DNA of 12,431 nucleotides, taken from positions 1-12,431 of the forward strand of contig JADGEG010000045.1 of the NCBI GenBank assembly GCA_016744485.1, written 5' to 3'. The position numbers were made by a program, and so were the translations under genes. The first letter of the stretch is position 1; each line of letters starts with the position of its first letter. The notes beneath the pieces are model-generated. The model did not search any database, was not told the origin of the DNA, and saw only the letters and a program-made list of their open reading frames with translations. Origin of the DNA: Arcobacter sp. Lineage in GTDB: Bacteria; Campylobacterota; Campylobacteria; Campylobacterales; Arcobacteraceae. This document shows, in pieces, positions 6,000 through 12,431 of this stretch.

Positions 6000-7313
6000 T
6001 TATTTTAAAAGATTTTTTATTGTTTCTTCATTTAAATATTCGCTATTATATTTAATAATTACTATATTCTCTGTATCATTAATATACCACTCATCAATAT
6101 ATTCTAAGTTATTTAATTCATTTAATTTATTTTTCAAATACTTATCTAAACTTAAATATAGTAAATGTTTTTTATTTGGATTTGGTATTGTAAAAACAAG
6201 GAATATCCATAAAATACATACAGCTACAATAACTAGCACAATAGTACTTAAATCAACTTTTTCAAAAAACATGCCTCCTGCTAAACCACCTATAAAAGTC
6301 CCTAAATAGCCAAAAGAATTAAAAATACCAAGCATCAAACCTCTTTGATGTACTTTTGTAAACTTAGATGCTAAAGATTGCATAATAGGCTCATGCATAT
6401 TAAAACCAATAAAAAATACAACAACACCAATAGTAAAACCAATAGCACTTGAGCTTAAAGCAATTACTAAAAAAGATATCGTAAAAAATATTATTCCTAT
6501 TATTAATATTTCTTTAAACTTACCTTTTTTCTCAGCAATAATAGCAGCAGGTGCCATAGCAATAAGTCCACATATCATAGCAGGAAGATATACCTTCCAT
6601 AGTTCATTTAAATTCCATTGAAAATCATTTACTAATACCATTGGTATAATCATAAAAGCAAAAGTCATTAAAGCTTTTTGTAAAAAATTTGTTATATTCA
6701 TCTTCATTAGCTTTGAATCTTGTAAAATAAGTTTAAAATTTGCTTTTTGATTATAAGTGTGAATAATCTTAGGAGGATTAGGAACCATTTTTAATAAAAT
6801 AAAAATTGAAATTAAAGCTAAAAACATTGTTATATAAAATAATGTAGAAATTCCAAAAATAGACCCAATAGTAGGACCAGCTAACATAGAAATAGCAAAA
6901 CTAATTCCAATAAATGAACCCATAACTGCCATAGCTTTTGGTCTTTGCTCTTCTCTTACAATATCAGATATCATTGCCGTTACCACTGCTGCAATTGCTC
7001 CAGCACCTTGTAAAAATCGTCCAAGTATTAAAATAAAAATATCATTTGAAATTGCACAAAGCAAGGATCCAAGTGCAAATAATATCAAACCAGCTATTAT
7101 AGTTTTTTTTCTTCCTAATTTATCACTAATTATTCCAAAGGGTACTTGAAAAATCATCTGAGTTAAGGCATAGCCTCCAATTGCAATTCCAACTAAAGTT
7201 GTTGTAGCACCTTGTAAATTAATAGCATAAATTGACAAAACAGGTAAAACTAAAAATAAGCCTAAAAATCTAAATGCTATAATTAAACTCAGTGGTAAAA
7301 TAGATTTAATCAT
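6000..7313 (-). CDS. MFS transporter, YajR-like, with C-terminal cytoplasmic domain
   Basis: A 437-residue inner-membrane transporter of the major facilitator superfamily with twelve likely helices. Motif A is clear as GIISDKLGRKK (60-70) in the loop between helices 2 and 3. LGRFLQGAGAIAA (98-110) and SDIVREEQRPKAMA follow, closely resembling E. coli YajR. After the last helix about 55 residues form a soluble tail with alternating predicted strands and helices (from about LLYLSLDKYL to the end). This corresponds to the small ferredoxin-like YAM domain of YajR. The transported substrate is unknown for the family; drug efflux is often assumed. The ATG has an AGGA ribosome site six bases upstream and faces a divergent promoter region shared with rdgB. 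lapG begins 53 bp downstream, so partial co-transcription is possible. Confidence 0.88.
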   Translation of the reverse strand: MIKSILPLSLIIAFRFLGLFLVLPVLSIYAINLQGATTTLVGIAIGGYALTQMIFQVPFGIISDKLGRKKTIIAGLILFALGSLLCAISNDIFILILGRFLQGAGAIAAVVTAMISDIVREEQRPKAMAVMGSFIGISFAISMLAGPTIGSIFGISTLFYITMFLALISIFILLKMVPNPPKIIHTYNQKANFKLILQDSKLMKMNITNFLQKALMTFAFMIIPMVLVNDFQWNLNELWKVYLPAMICGLIAMAPAAIIAEKKGKFKEILIIGIIFFTISFLVIALSSSAIGFTIGVVVFFIGFNMHEPIMQSLASKFTKVHQRGLMLGIFNSFGYLGTFIGGLAGGMFFEKVDLSTIVLVIVAVCILWIFLVFTIPNPNKKHLLYLSLDKYLKNKLNELNNLEYIDEWYINDTENIVIIKYNSEYLNEETIKNLLK

Positions 7314-7387
7314 GTATAATCCTACTAATGTAAATAAAAATAGATTATATATTAAGTATATTAATAAGATATTAAAAGGAAGTGGTT
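7314..7387. promoter_or_regulatory. Divergent promoter region between the MFS gene and rdgB
   Basis: This 74-bp gap is nearly pure A+T and must start transcription both ways. For the MFS gene, TATAAT at 7349-7344 (minus strand) lies about 30 bases before the ATG. For rdgB, TATAAT at 7315-7320 and TATATT at 7357-7362 are candidate -10 boxes; neither has a convincing -35. The rdgB ribosome site AAAAGGAAG sits at the right end. Confidence 0.5.
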
Positions 7388-8041
7388 TTGAAAATAATTT
7401 TAGCTTCTAATAATAATGGCAAAATAAAAGAATTTCAAGAACTCATGCCAAATGATGAAGTTTTAGCTTATAAGACTATTCTTGGTGATATTAAAATTAT
7501 AGAAGATCAAGATAATTTTCAAAAAAATGCCATTAAAAAAGCACAAAGTATATACGATAAACTAAAAGAATTACATTATGATTCTTTAGATAATTTAATC
7601 GTTATTTCTGATGATTCTGGTATTAGTGTTCCTGTTTTAAATAATGAACCAGGAATTTATAGTGCTAGGTATGCTGGGGAAAAAGCTACTGATAAAGAAA
7701 ATAATCAAAAACTAATCTTAAAACTAGATACTTTAAAAATAAAAAGCACACCTGCTTATTATACTTGCTGTATTGCAATAGTTTATATGAACATTACATA
7801 TACTGTTCATGGATGGATGTACGGAAATGTCATTAATAAAGAAAAAGGAATCTTAGGCTTTGGTTATGATCCTTTGTTTGTTCCAAAATATCAAAGACAA
7901 ACACTAGCACAACTAGATACTATGTTTAAAAAATCTTTTTCTCATAGAAGCAAAGCTCTTGATTTAGCAAAAAAAATTTTAGATATCATAAACAATGAAG
8001 AAAATAACAAGCTTTCATTTGATAAAATAAGGTTTTATTAA
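7388..8041 (+). CDS. rdgB: XTP/dITP pyrophosphatase (Ham1/RdgB family)
   Basis: A cytoplasmic house-cleaning enzyme that hydrolyses dITP, XTP and related purine nucleotides to monophosphates, keeping deaminated bases out of DNA and RNA. Motifs occur in order: ASNNNGKIKEF at the N-terminus, SDDSGISVPVLNNEPGIYSA with YAG following, ILGFGYDPLFVP, and SHRSKAL near the end. The 217-residue length is normal, with a slightly longer tail (about 20 residues after the last helix). I start it at TTG 7388, which gives MKIILASNN. A GTG at 7382 is in frame but sits directly on the AAAAGGAAG ribosome site, whereas the TTG is about six bases beyond it. It is the first gene of the plus-strand set and bamD follows after 16 bp. 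Confidence 0.94.
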   Translation: MKIILASNNNGKIKEFQELMPNDEVLAYKTILGDIKIIEDQDNFQKNAIKKAQSIYDKLKELHYDSLDNLIVISDDSGISVPVLNNEPGIYSARYAGEKATDKENNQKLILKLDTLKIKSTPAYYTCCIAIVYMNITYTVHGWMYGNVINKEKGILGFGYDPLFVPKYQRQTLAQLDTMFKKSFSHRSKALDLAKKILDIINNEENNKLSFDKIRFY

Positions 8042-8057
8042 AAAGGAATATATCGCG

Positions 8058-8717
8058 ATGAATACACTTGTAAAATTAAAAAATATATTATTAATGTCTT
8101 GTTTATTATTTATATTAATATCTTGTAGTAATAAAAAAGAATTTGTTGAAGAATATAATAAACCAGCAACTTATTGGTATAATAAAATGATTATACAAAT
8201 TTCAGGTGATTATTTAGATGATGCTGATGATTCATACACATCTTTAGAAAGTGAACACAGAAACTCACCTTTGCTTCCAACAGCTTTACTTATTTTAGCA
8301 AATGGACATATTCATCAAGAAGAATATGCTTTGGCTAACTTTTATTTAGATGAATATATTACAAAATATGCTTTAAGTAAAAATATTGATTATGTAAGAT
8401 TTTTAAAAATAAAAGCAAATTTTTTAGGTTTTTCTTATCAATTAAGAGAACAAAAATTAATAGAAAGTACTCTTGCAGAAATAAAAAAATTTAAATTGAA
8501 CTTTCCAAATTCTGAATATATGAACTTAGTAAATACTATGGAGGCAAGATTATATATGGCAAAATCATATATGGACTATGAAATTTCAAACTTATATAAA
8601 AAATTAGACAAACCTAAAGCAAGTGATTTTTATATGCAAAAAGCAAAAAATTCTTGGCTTAATCCAGAAGAAATGATTAAACCAAAAGTACCTTTTTATA
8701 GAGCTATTTTTGAGTGA
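8058..8717 (+). CDS. bamD: Outer membrane protein assembly factor BamD (lipoprotein)
   Basis: A lipoprotein of the BAM complex that inserts beta-barrel proteins into the outer membrane; BamD is the essential partner of BamA. The 219-residue product has a lipoprotein signal with lipobox LISC, so Cys23 would be lipidated and the protein anchored in the outer membrane from the periplasmic side. The rest is helical, in TPR-like repeats. The YWYNKMIIQISGDYLDDADD and ALANFYLDEYITKY segments fit the first BamD repeats. It is somewhat shorter than E. coli BamD (245), as expected in Campylobacterota. An AAAAGGA ribosome site precedes the ATG by about 10 bases. The position just before lon matches Campylobacter gene order as I know it, which supports the call; sequence alone is more divergent. 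Confidence 0.88.
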   Translation: MNTLVKLKNILLMSCLLFILISCSNKKEFVEEYNKPATYWYNKMIIQISGDYLDDADDSYTSLESEHRNSPLLPTALLILANGHIHQEEYALANFYLDEYITKYALSKNIDYVRFLKIKANFLGFSYQLREQKLIESTLAEIKKFKLNFPNSEYMNLVNTMEARLYMAKSYMDYEISNLYKKLDKPKASDFYMQKAKNSWLNPEEMIKPKVPFYRAIFE

Positions 8718-8748
8718 TTTAATGAAGAACAATATTTAAGGACTATAA

Positions 8749-11163
8749 ATGCAATTAGAAAACTACGATACTTTTCCACAAAAAATACCTTTAATTATAG
8801 AAGACGAACTTTTTTTATATCCTTTTATGATAGCACCACTTTTTTTAGAAGATAAAAGTAATATTCAAGCAGTTGAACATGCAATGAGCGAAAATCAATT
8901 AGTAATTGTAAGTGTTTCAAAAGCTAGTAGTAAAGACAAAAGAGATCAAAATGATTTTTATGATGTGGGAGTTATTGGAAATATAATGAGAAAAGTGTCT
9001 CTTCCTGATGGAAAAATAAAAGTACTTTTTCAAGGATTAACTAAGGGTAAGATTTTAAACTTTGATCAAAAAAATTCTACTTTTGCAGATGTTGATATTT
9101 TACTTGATGATATATCCTCAAAAACAAATATTTCTTCAATTATTGAGATTTTAATAGATCAAATTAAAAAACTATCAAGAATTAATTCTAAGTTTCCAGT
9201 TGATTTAATCAAAACAATTGAAGAAAATGACGAACCTTCTCGAATTGCTGATTTGATATCGTCAGTTTTAAGAGTAAAGAAAGATGAAGCATATGCTTTG
9301 TTTTCTCAAACAAATGTTGAAAAAAGACTATTAGATTTAATTAAGATTATTAAAAAAGAAATTGAAAGTTTTAAAATAAAAAAAGAAATAACACAAAAAG
9401 TTAATTCAAAAATTGAAAAAACTCATAAAGATTATTTTTTAAAAGAACAAATAAAAGCTATTCAAAAAGAATTAGGAACGGATAACAAAAAAGATAAAGA
9501 TATTAAAACATATGCACAACAATTAAAAAAGCTGAAACCATTTATGTCTAAACATGCTTATAAAGAAATAAAAAAACAAATTGATAAACTATCAAGAATG
9601 CACCAAGACTCACCTGATGCTTCTTTACTTCAAACATATATAGAACAAGTTTTAGATATACCTTTTGGTAATTTTGCTAATGAAAAGATATCTGTTAAAA
9701 ATGTAGAAGATCAACTTAATAAAGACCATTATTCTTTAGAAAATGCAAAAGATAGAGTAGCTGAATTTTTTGCTGTTAAAGAATTGTTAGAGCTTAGAAA
9801 AATAGATAATGTAAAAACAAAAGGTACAGTATTGTGTTTTTTAGGACCTCCTGGTATTGGTAAAACATCACTTGCAAATTCTATTGCAAAAGCTTTACAT
9901 AGACCACTTGTAAGAATTGCACTTGGTGGTATGGAAGATGTTAATGAACTAAGAGGACATAGACGCACTTATGTAGGTGCAATGCCTGGAAGATTAGTTA
10001 ATGGTTTAATTAATGCAAAAAAAATGAATCCAGTTGTTGTATTAGATGAAATTGATAAAATAAGTATGAACAATAGAGGGGATCCAAGTTCTGTTATGCT
10101 TGAAATTTTAGATCCTGAACAAAATGATCATTTTAGAGACTTGTATCTAAACTTTTCTGTTGATTTATCTCAATGTATATTCGTAGCAACAGCAAATGAT
10201 GCACGAACAATCTCACCAGCATTAAGAGATAGAATGGAGTTTATAGAAATAACTTCATATACTCCAAATGAAAAGTATCATATTGCAAAAAACTATTTAA
10301 TACCACAAGAACTAAATAAACATGGATTAAATAAAAATGAATTAAGTCTTAGTAAGGCAACAATTGAAACAATTATCGCGAATTATACAAGAGAATCAGG
10401 AGTTAGAAATCTAAGAAGAGTTTTTGCTAAACTTTGTAGAAAAGTTGTAAAAAAAATAGTTTCTGAAAATATAAATAAAGTATCAATTTCTACAAAAAAT
10501 TTAAAAACTTACCTTAATAATCCAATTTTTGAAATAGATTTAGCTGAAAAAAAGAATATAGTTGGAGTTACAAATGGTTTAGCATGGACTTCTGTTGGTG
10601 GTGATATATTAAAAATAGAAGCAGTTACACTTAAAGGTAAAGGTAATTTAAAAGTAACTGGAAATATTGGAGATGTTATGAAAGAATCATCTACGATATC
10701 ATTTTCTGTTGTAAAGTTATTAATTGATAATAAAAAACTAATAATAGATGAAGACCTTATTCCTAAAACACTTATAGAAGAAGAAAAAAATATGCTTCTT
10801 GATATAAGTGAAGTATATAAAAGATATGATATTCACTTACATATTCCAGAAGGTGCCACACCAAAAGATGGACCTAGTGCTGGTATTTCTATGGCTGTAA
10901 CTATTGCATCCATATTAAGCAATAAAAAAGTATACTCAAATATTGCAATGACAGGTGAGCTTACACTAACAGGAAAAGTTTTAGCAATTGGAGGATTAAA
11001 AGAAAAGTTAATTGCTGCTTTTAAAGCAAAAATGAAAAAAGTTTTAATACCAAGAAAGAATTTTCAAAGAGACTTAGAAGAAATACCAGATGAAGTTAAA
11101 AAAGCCTTGGAAATAAAACCAGTTGATACGATTGAAGATGTTTTAAAAGAAGCTTTAGCATAA
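8749..11163 (+). CDS. lon: ATP-dependent protease Lon
   Basis: A cytoplasmic AAA+ protease that degrades misfolded proteins and short-lived regulators. The 804 residues contain all expected parts. The N-terminal substrate-binding domain (about 1-200) is followed by a coiled-coil linker, and the ATPase has Walker A GPPGIGKT (366-373) and Walker B VVVLDEID (429-436). The arginine-containing ALRDRMEFIE segment follows. The protease domain has catalytic Ser710 in DGPSAG and Lys753 in GGLKEKL, 43 residues apart as in E. coli Lon. Nothing appears missing or frameshifted. The ATG has an AAGGA site 6 to 7 bases upstream and lies 31 bp after bamD. No heat-shock element such as a CIRCE inverted repeat is visible before it, so it is probably transcribed with rdgB-bamD. 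Confidence 0.98.
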   Translation: MQLENYDTFPQKIPLIIEDELFLYPFMIAPLFLEDKSNIQAVEHAMSENQLVIVSVSKASSKDKRDQNDFYDVGVIGNIMRKVSLPDGKIKVLFQGLTKGKILNFDQKNSTFADVDILLDDISSKTNISSIIEILIDQIKKLSRINSKFPVDLIKTIEENDEPSRIADLISSVLRVKKDEAYALFSQTNVEKRLLDLIKIIKKEIESFKIKKEITQKVNSKIEKTHKDYFLKEQIKAIQKELGTDNKKDKDIKTYAQQLKKLKPFMSKHAYKEIKKQIDKLSRMHQDSPDASLLQTYIEQVLDIPFGNFANEKISVKNVEDQLNKDHYSLENAKDRVAEFFAVKELLELRKIDNVKTKGTVLCFLGPPGIGKTSLANSIAKALHRPLVRIALGGMEDVNELRGHRRTYVGAMPGRLVNGLINAKKMNPVVVLDEIDKISMNNRGDPSSVMLEILDPEQNDHFRDLYLNFSVDLSQCIFVATANDARTISPALRDRMEFIEITSYTPNEKYHIAKNYLIPQELNKHGLNKNELSLSKATIETIIANYTRESGVRNLRRVFAKLCRKVVKKIVSENINKVSISTKNLKTYLNNPIFEIDLAEKKNIVGVTNGLAWTSVGGDILKIEAVTLKGKGNLKVTGNIGDVMKESSTISFSVVKLLIDNKKLIIDEDLIPKTLIEEEKNMLLDISEVYKRYDIHLHIPEGATPKDGPSAGISMAVTIASILSNKKVYSNIAMTGELTLTGKVLAIGGLKEKLIAAFKAKMKKVLIPRKNFQRDLEEIPDEVKKALEIKPVDTIEDVLKEALA

Positions 11164-11169
11164 CTAATT

Positions 11170-11751
11170 TTGAAAAAAAAAGGAGCAAGAGATAGTCAAG
11201 TTATAAATAACCTTTTCTCTCTTGCTACTATTGTTATAGTTACAAGTGTTTTGATTGTTTATATCAAATATATAGCTCCTAATACTCAAATAAGTAAAAA
11301 AAATAAAATAACAAAACTAGCTTGTCAAAATAATATTTATTCTTATTCTAAAGTATTTAAACAAAAACTTTTAAATAAAGCAGTAATTGCATTACAAAAA
11401 GCTTATTATAAACTTGATGGTTCTTATATTAAATCTTTAAATAAAAAATCAAGTATTGAACAAATAGTAAGTATAAGTGAACTTTCAAAAATGTATGAAA
11501 ATGCTATTGGTATTAAAGCTAAAATAAATATAACAAAATCATTAAAAATAAATTATGTAATAATAGAAAATGATAAAAAGTCTTCACATAAAAACTATAA
11601 AATGAAAGCAGGTTCTCTTATGACTTCTTTTAAAGCTAATAATATAGAAATTTTTAAGTTTTATATTGATATTAAATTTTTATATAAAGAAGAAATAAAA
11701 AATAAAATAAAATGTACAATAGAGGTATTTAAACATTATGCTAAAAAATAA
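11170..11751 (+). CDS. Single-pass membrane protein of unknown function
   Basis: I do not recognise this 193-residue protein. It has a basic N-terminus (KKKGAR), one hydrophobic helix at about residues 15-35, and a Lys/Asn/Ile-rich remainder of about 155 residues that should lie in the periplasm as a type II membrane protein. Two cysteines (Cys52 and Cys182) flank that part and could form a disulfide. The start is a TTG six bases after the lon stop. No in-frame ATG or GTG occurs before or within the helix, and no good ribosome site precedes the TTG, so translation may be coupled to lon. Its end overlaps the rhomboid gene by 14 bp. Codon use resembles its neighbours. The tight linkage to a rhomboid protease suggests, but does not show, a shared role. 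Confidence 0.72.
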   Translation: MKKKGARDSQVINNLFSLATIVIVTSVLIVYIKYIAPNTQISKKNKITKLACQNNIYSYSKVFKQKLLNKAVIALQKAYYKLDGSYIKSLNKKSSIEQIVSISELSKMYENAIGIKAKINITKSLKINYVIIENDKKSSHKNYKMKAGSLMTSFKANNIEIFKFYIDIKFLYKEEIKNKIKCTIEVFKHYAKK

Positions 11752-12268
11752 AAATTTTACACTAACAAATATCACGATTATCTTAACAATTATTATTTAT
11801 TTAATTCAAACAAATATTGCTTATGGTAGCCTAAAGTTAGGTCTAAATATGTACTTTATAGAATATGGATTTTACTGGCAAGTAATAAGTACTATGTTTT
11901 CTCATGGAAGTTTTGGTCATTTAGCTATGAATATGTTTGTATTGTTTCAATTTGGAAATTTAATTGAAAACACAAAAGGAAGAATAGTATTTATTTTAAT
12001 TTATTTTTTAGGTGGAATTTTAACATCTTCTTTGTCTTTTTTGTATATTTATTTTTTAGACAATCAAGTTAATTTAGTAGGAGCCTCAGGTGCTATTTGT
12101 GCACTCTTAGGTTATATTGCTTTTATAGATAAACAACAAAGATCAGGTATTATTACATGGATTTTAATAATGTCTGTTGCACCTATTTTAATAGGACTTC
12201 CCATAGCTTGGTACTCTCATTTTATTGGTTTAGCTCTTGGTTTTTTAATAGGAATTATTAAAAAATAA
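11738..12268 (+). CDS. Rhomboid family intramembrane serine protease
   Basis: An inner-membrane protease that cleaves other proteins inside or near their membrane helices. The 176 residues form six likely transmembrane segments with no extra domains, the minimal bacterial form. The HGSFGHLAMN stretch (56-65) holds the conserved His and Asn of helix 2. Ser117 in GASGA (115-119) is the nucleophile, and His161 in WYSHFIG is its partner; this Ser-His dyad is complete, so the enzyme should be active. The ATG lies within the end of the preceding gene (14-bp overlap), with an AGAGG site about 12 bases upstream, further than usual. Substrates are unknown. The neighbouring single-pass membrane protein is a formal candidate. 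The gene faces a convergent gene at the window edge. Confidence 0.93.
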   Translation: MLKNKNFTLTNITIILTIIIYLIQTNIAYGSLKLGLNMYFIEYGFYWQVISTMFSHGSFGHLAMNMFVLFQFGNLIENTKGRIVFILIYFLGGILTSSLSFLYIYFLDNQVNLVGASGAICALLGYIAFIDKQQRSGIITWILIMSVAPILIGLPIAWYSHFIGLALGFLIGIIKK

Positions 12269-12292
12269 ACTCTAAAGTTTCTTAAGTGCTAA

Positions 12293-12431
12293 TTATTGTT
12301 TTTTAGAATTAATACTAATCTTATTACTTAAATCTTCAAATGCATTATGAAAAATATAATTTTTACTATATCTATTCACTACATAGTCAATTAAGGGGTT
12401 AATTGCTATTCCTGTTTTATTTTTTAAAATA
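12293..12431 (-). CDS. C-terminal end of an unidentified gene, cut by the window edge
   Basis: One minus-strand frame is open from the right edge to a TAA at 12295-12293 and gives about 45 residues ending in SNKISINSKKQ. The segment TGIAINPLIDYVVNRYSKNY looks like real protein in composition, but I cannot name the family. The other two minus frames are closed quickly. It is convergent with the rhomboid gene, leaving 24 bp between the two stops. That gap holds a small AAACT-CTAA-AGTTT hairpin, too weak to call a terminator. Confidence 0.55.
   Translation of the reverse strand, partial: ILKNKTGIAINPLIDYVVNRYSKNYIFHNAFEDLSNKISINSKKQ

Noticed and set aside
8710..8738. TTGAGT and TATTTA 17 bases apart as a lon promoter
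   Set aside because: Transcription would start after the lon ribosome site and only a few bases before the ATG, so the message would lack its AAGGA site.
9729..9968. Minus-strand 79-codon frame inside lon
   Set aside because: A shadow of the conserved ATPase region of lon, with no family similarity or ribosome site.
12267..12280. AAACT-CTAA-AGTTT hairpin as a bidirectional terminator between the rhomboid gene and the edge gene
   Set aside because: The stem has five pairs with one G-C pair and no adjacent T run on either strand.

Overview
The window is very AT-rich (roughly a quarter G+C by eye), with Lys/Asn/Ile-rich proteins, AAGGA-type ribosome sites and tightly packed genes. The bamD-lon order, a LapD/LapG pair and the general codon use suggest a Campylobacterota genome, most likely of the Arcobacter group. 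This is an inference from style and gene order, not from a marker gene. Most of the window is ordinary chromosome; only the left edge shows signs of a mobile element.

Left edge (1-525): a class II tRNA-Ser(GGA) on the minus strand. Just beyond its 3' end lies the first ~38 codons of a P4-type tyrosine integrase, with its own ribosome site but no recognisable continuation. A 14-bp inverted repeat that can fold in two exclusive ways precedes it. This looks like the scar or edge of an element integrated at tRNA-Ser.

Minus-strand block 526-2170: three genes in a likely operon, read from right to left. They are a small exported protein of unknown function, a DUF6172 protein overlapping it by 4 bp, and a DMT-superfamily efflux transporter. 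The transporter's conserved first membrane segment is encoded upstream of any ATG, GTG or TTG.

Minus-strand block 2325-7313: a YajR-like MFS transporter, then lapG (periplasmic cysteine protease), lapD (inner-membrane receptor with degenerate GGDEF and EAL domains) and yaaA (peroxide-stress protein), with lapD and yaaA overlapping by one base. LapG and LapD form the known inside-out switch in which c-di-GMP controls cleavage and release of a large surface adhesin. No adhesin or type I secretion gene is in the window.

Plus-strand block 7388-12268: a divergent promoter region separates the MFS gene from rdgB (XTP/dITP pyrophosphatase), bamD (outer-membrane assembly lipoprotein), lon (ATP-dependent protease), an unrecognised single-pass membrane protein and a rhomboid protease. 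Spacings of -14 to +31 bp suggest one transcript, with an envelope and protein quality-control flavour. At the right edge the C-terminus of an unidentified minus-strand gene enters the window, convergent with the rhomboid gene. No CRISPR array, rRNA or intact insertion sequence was seen.
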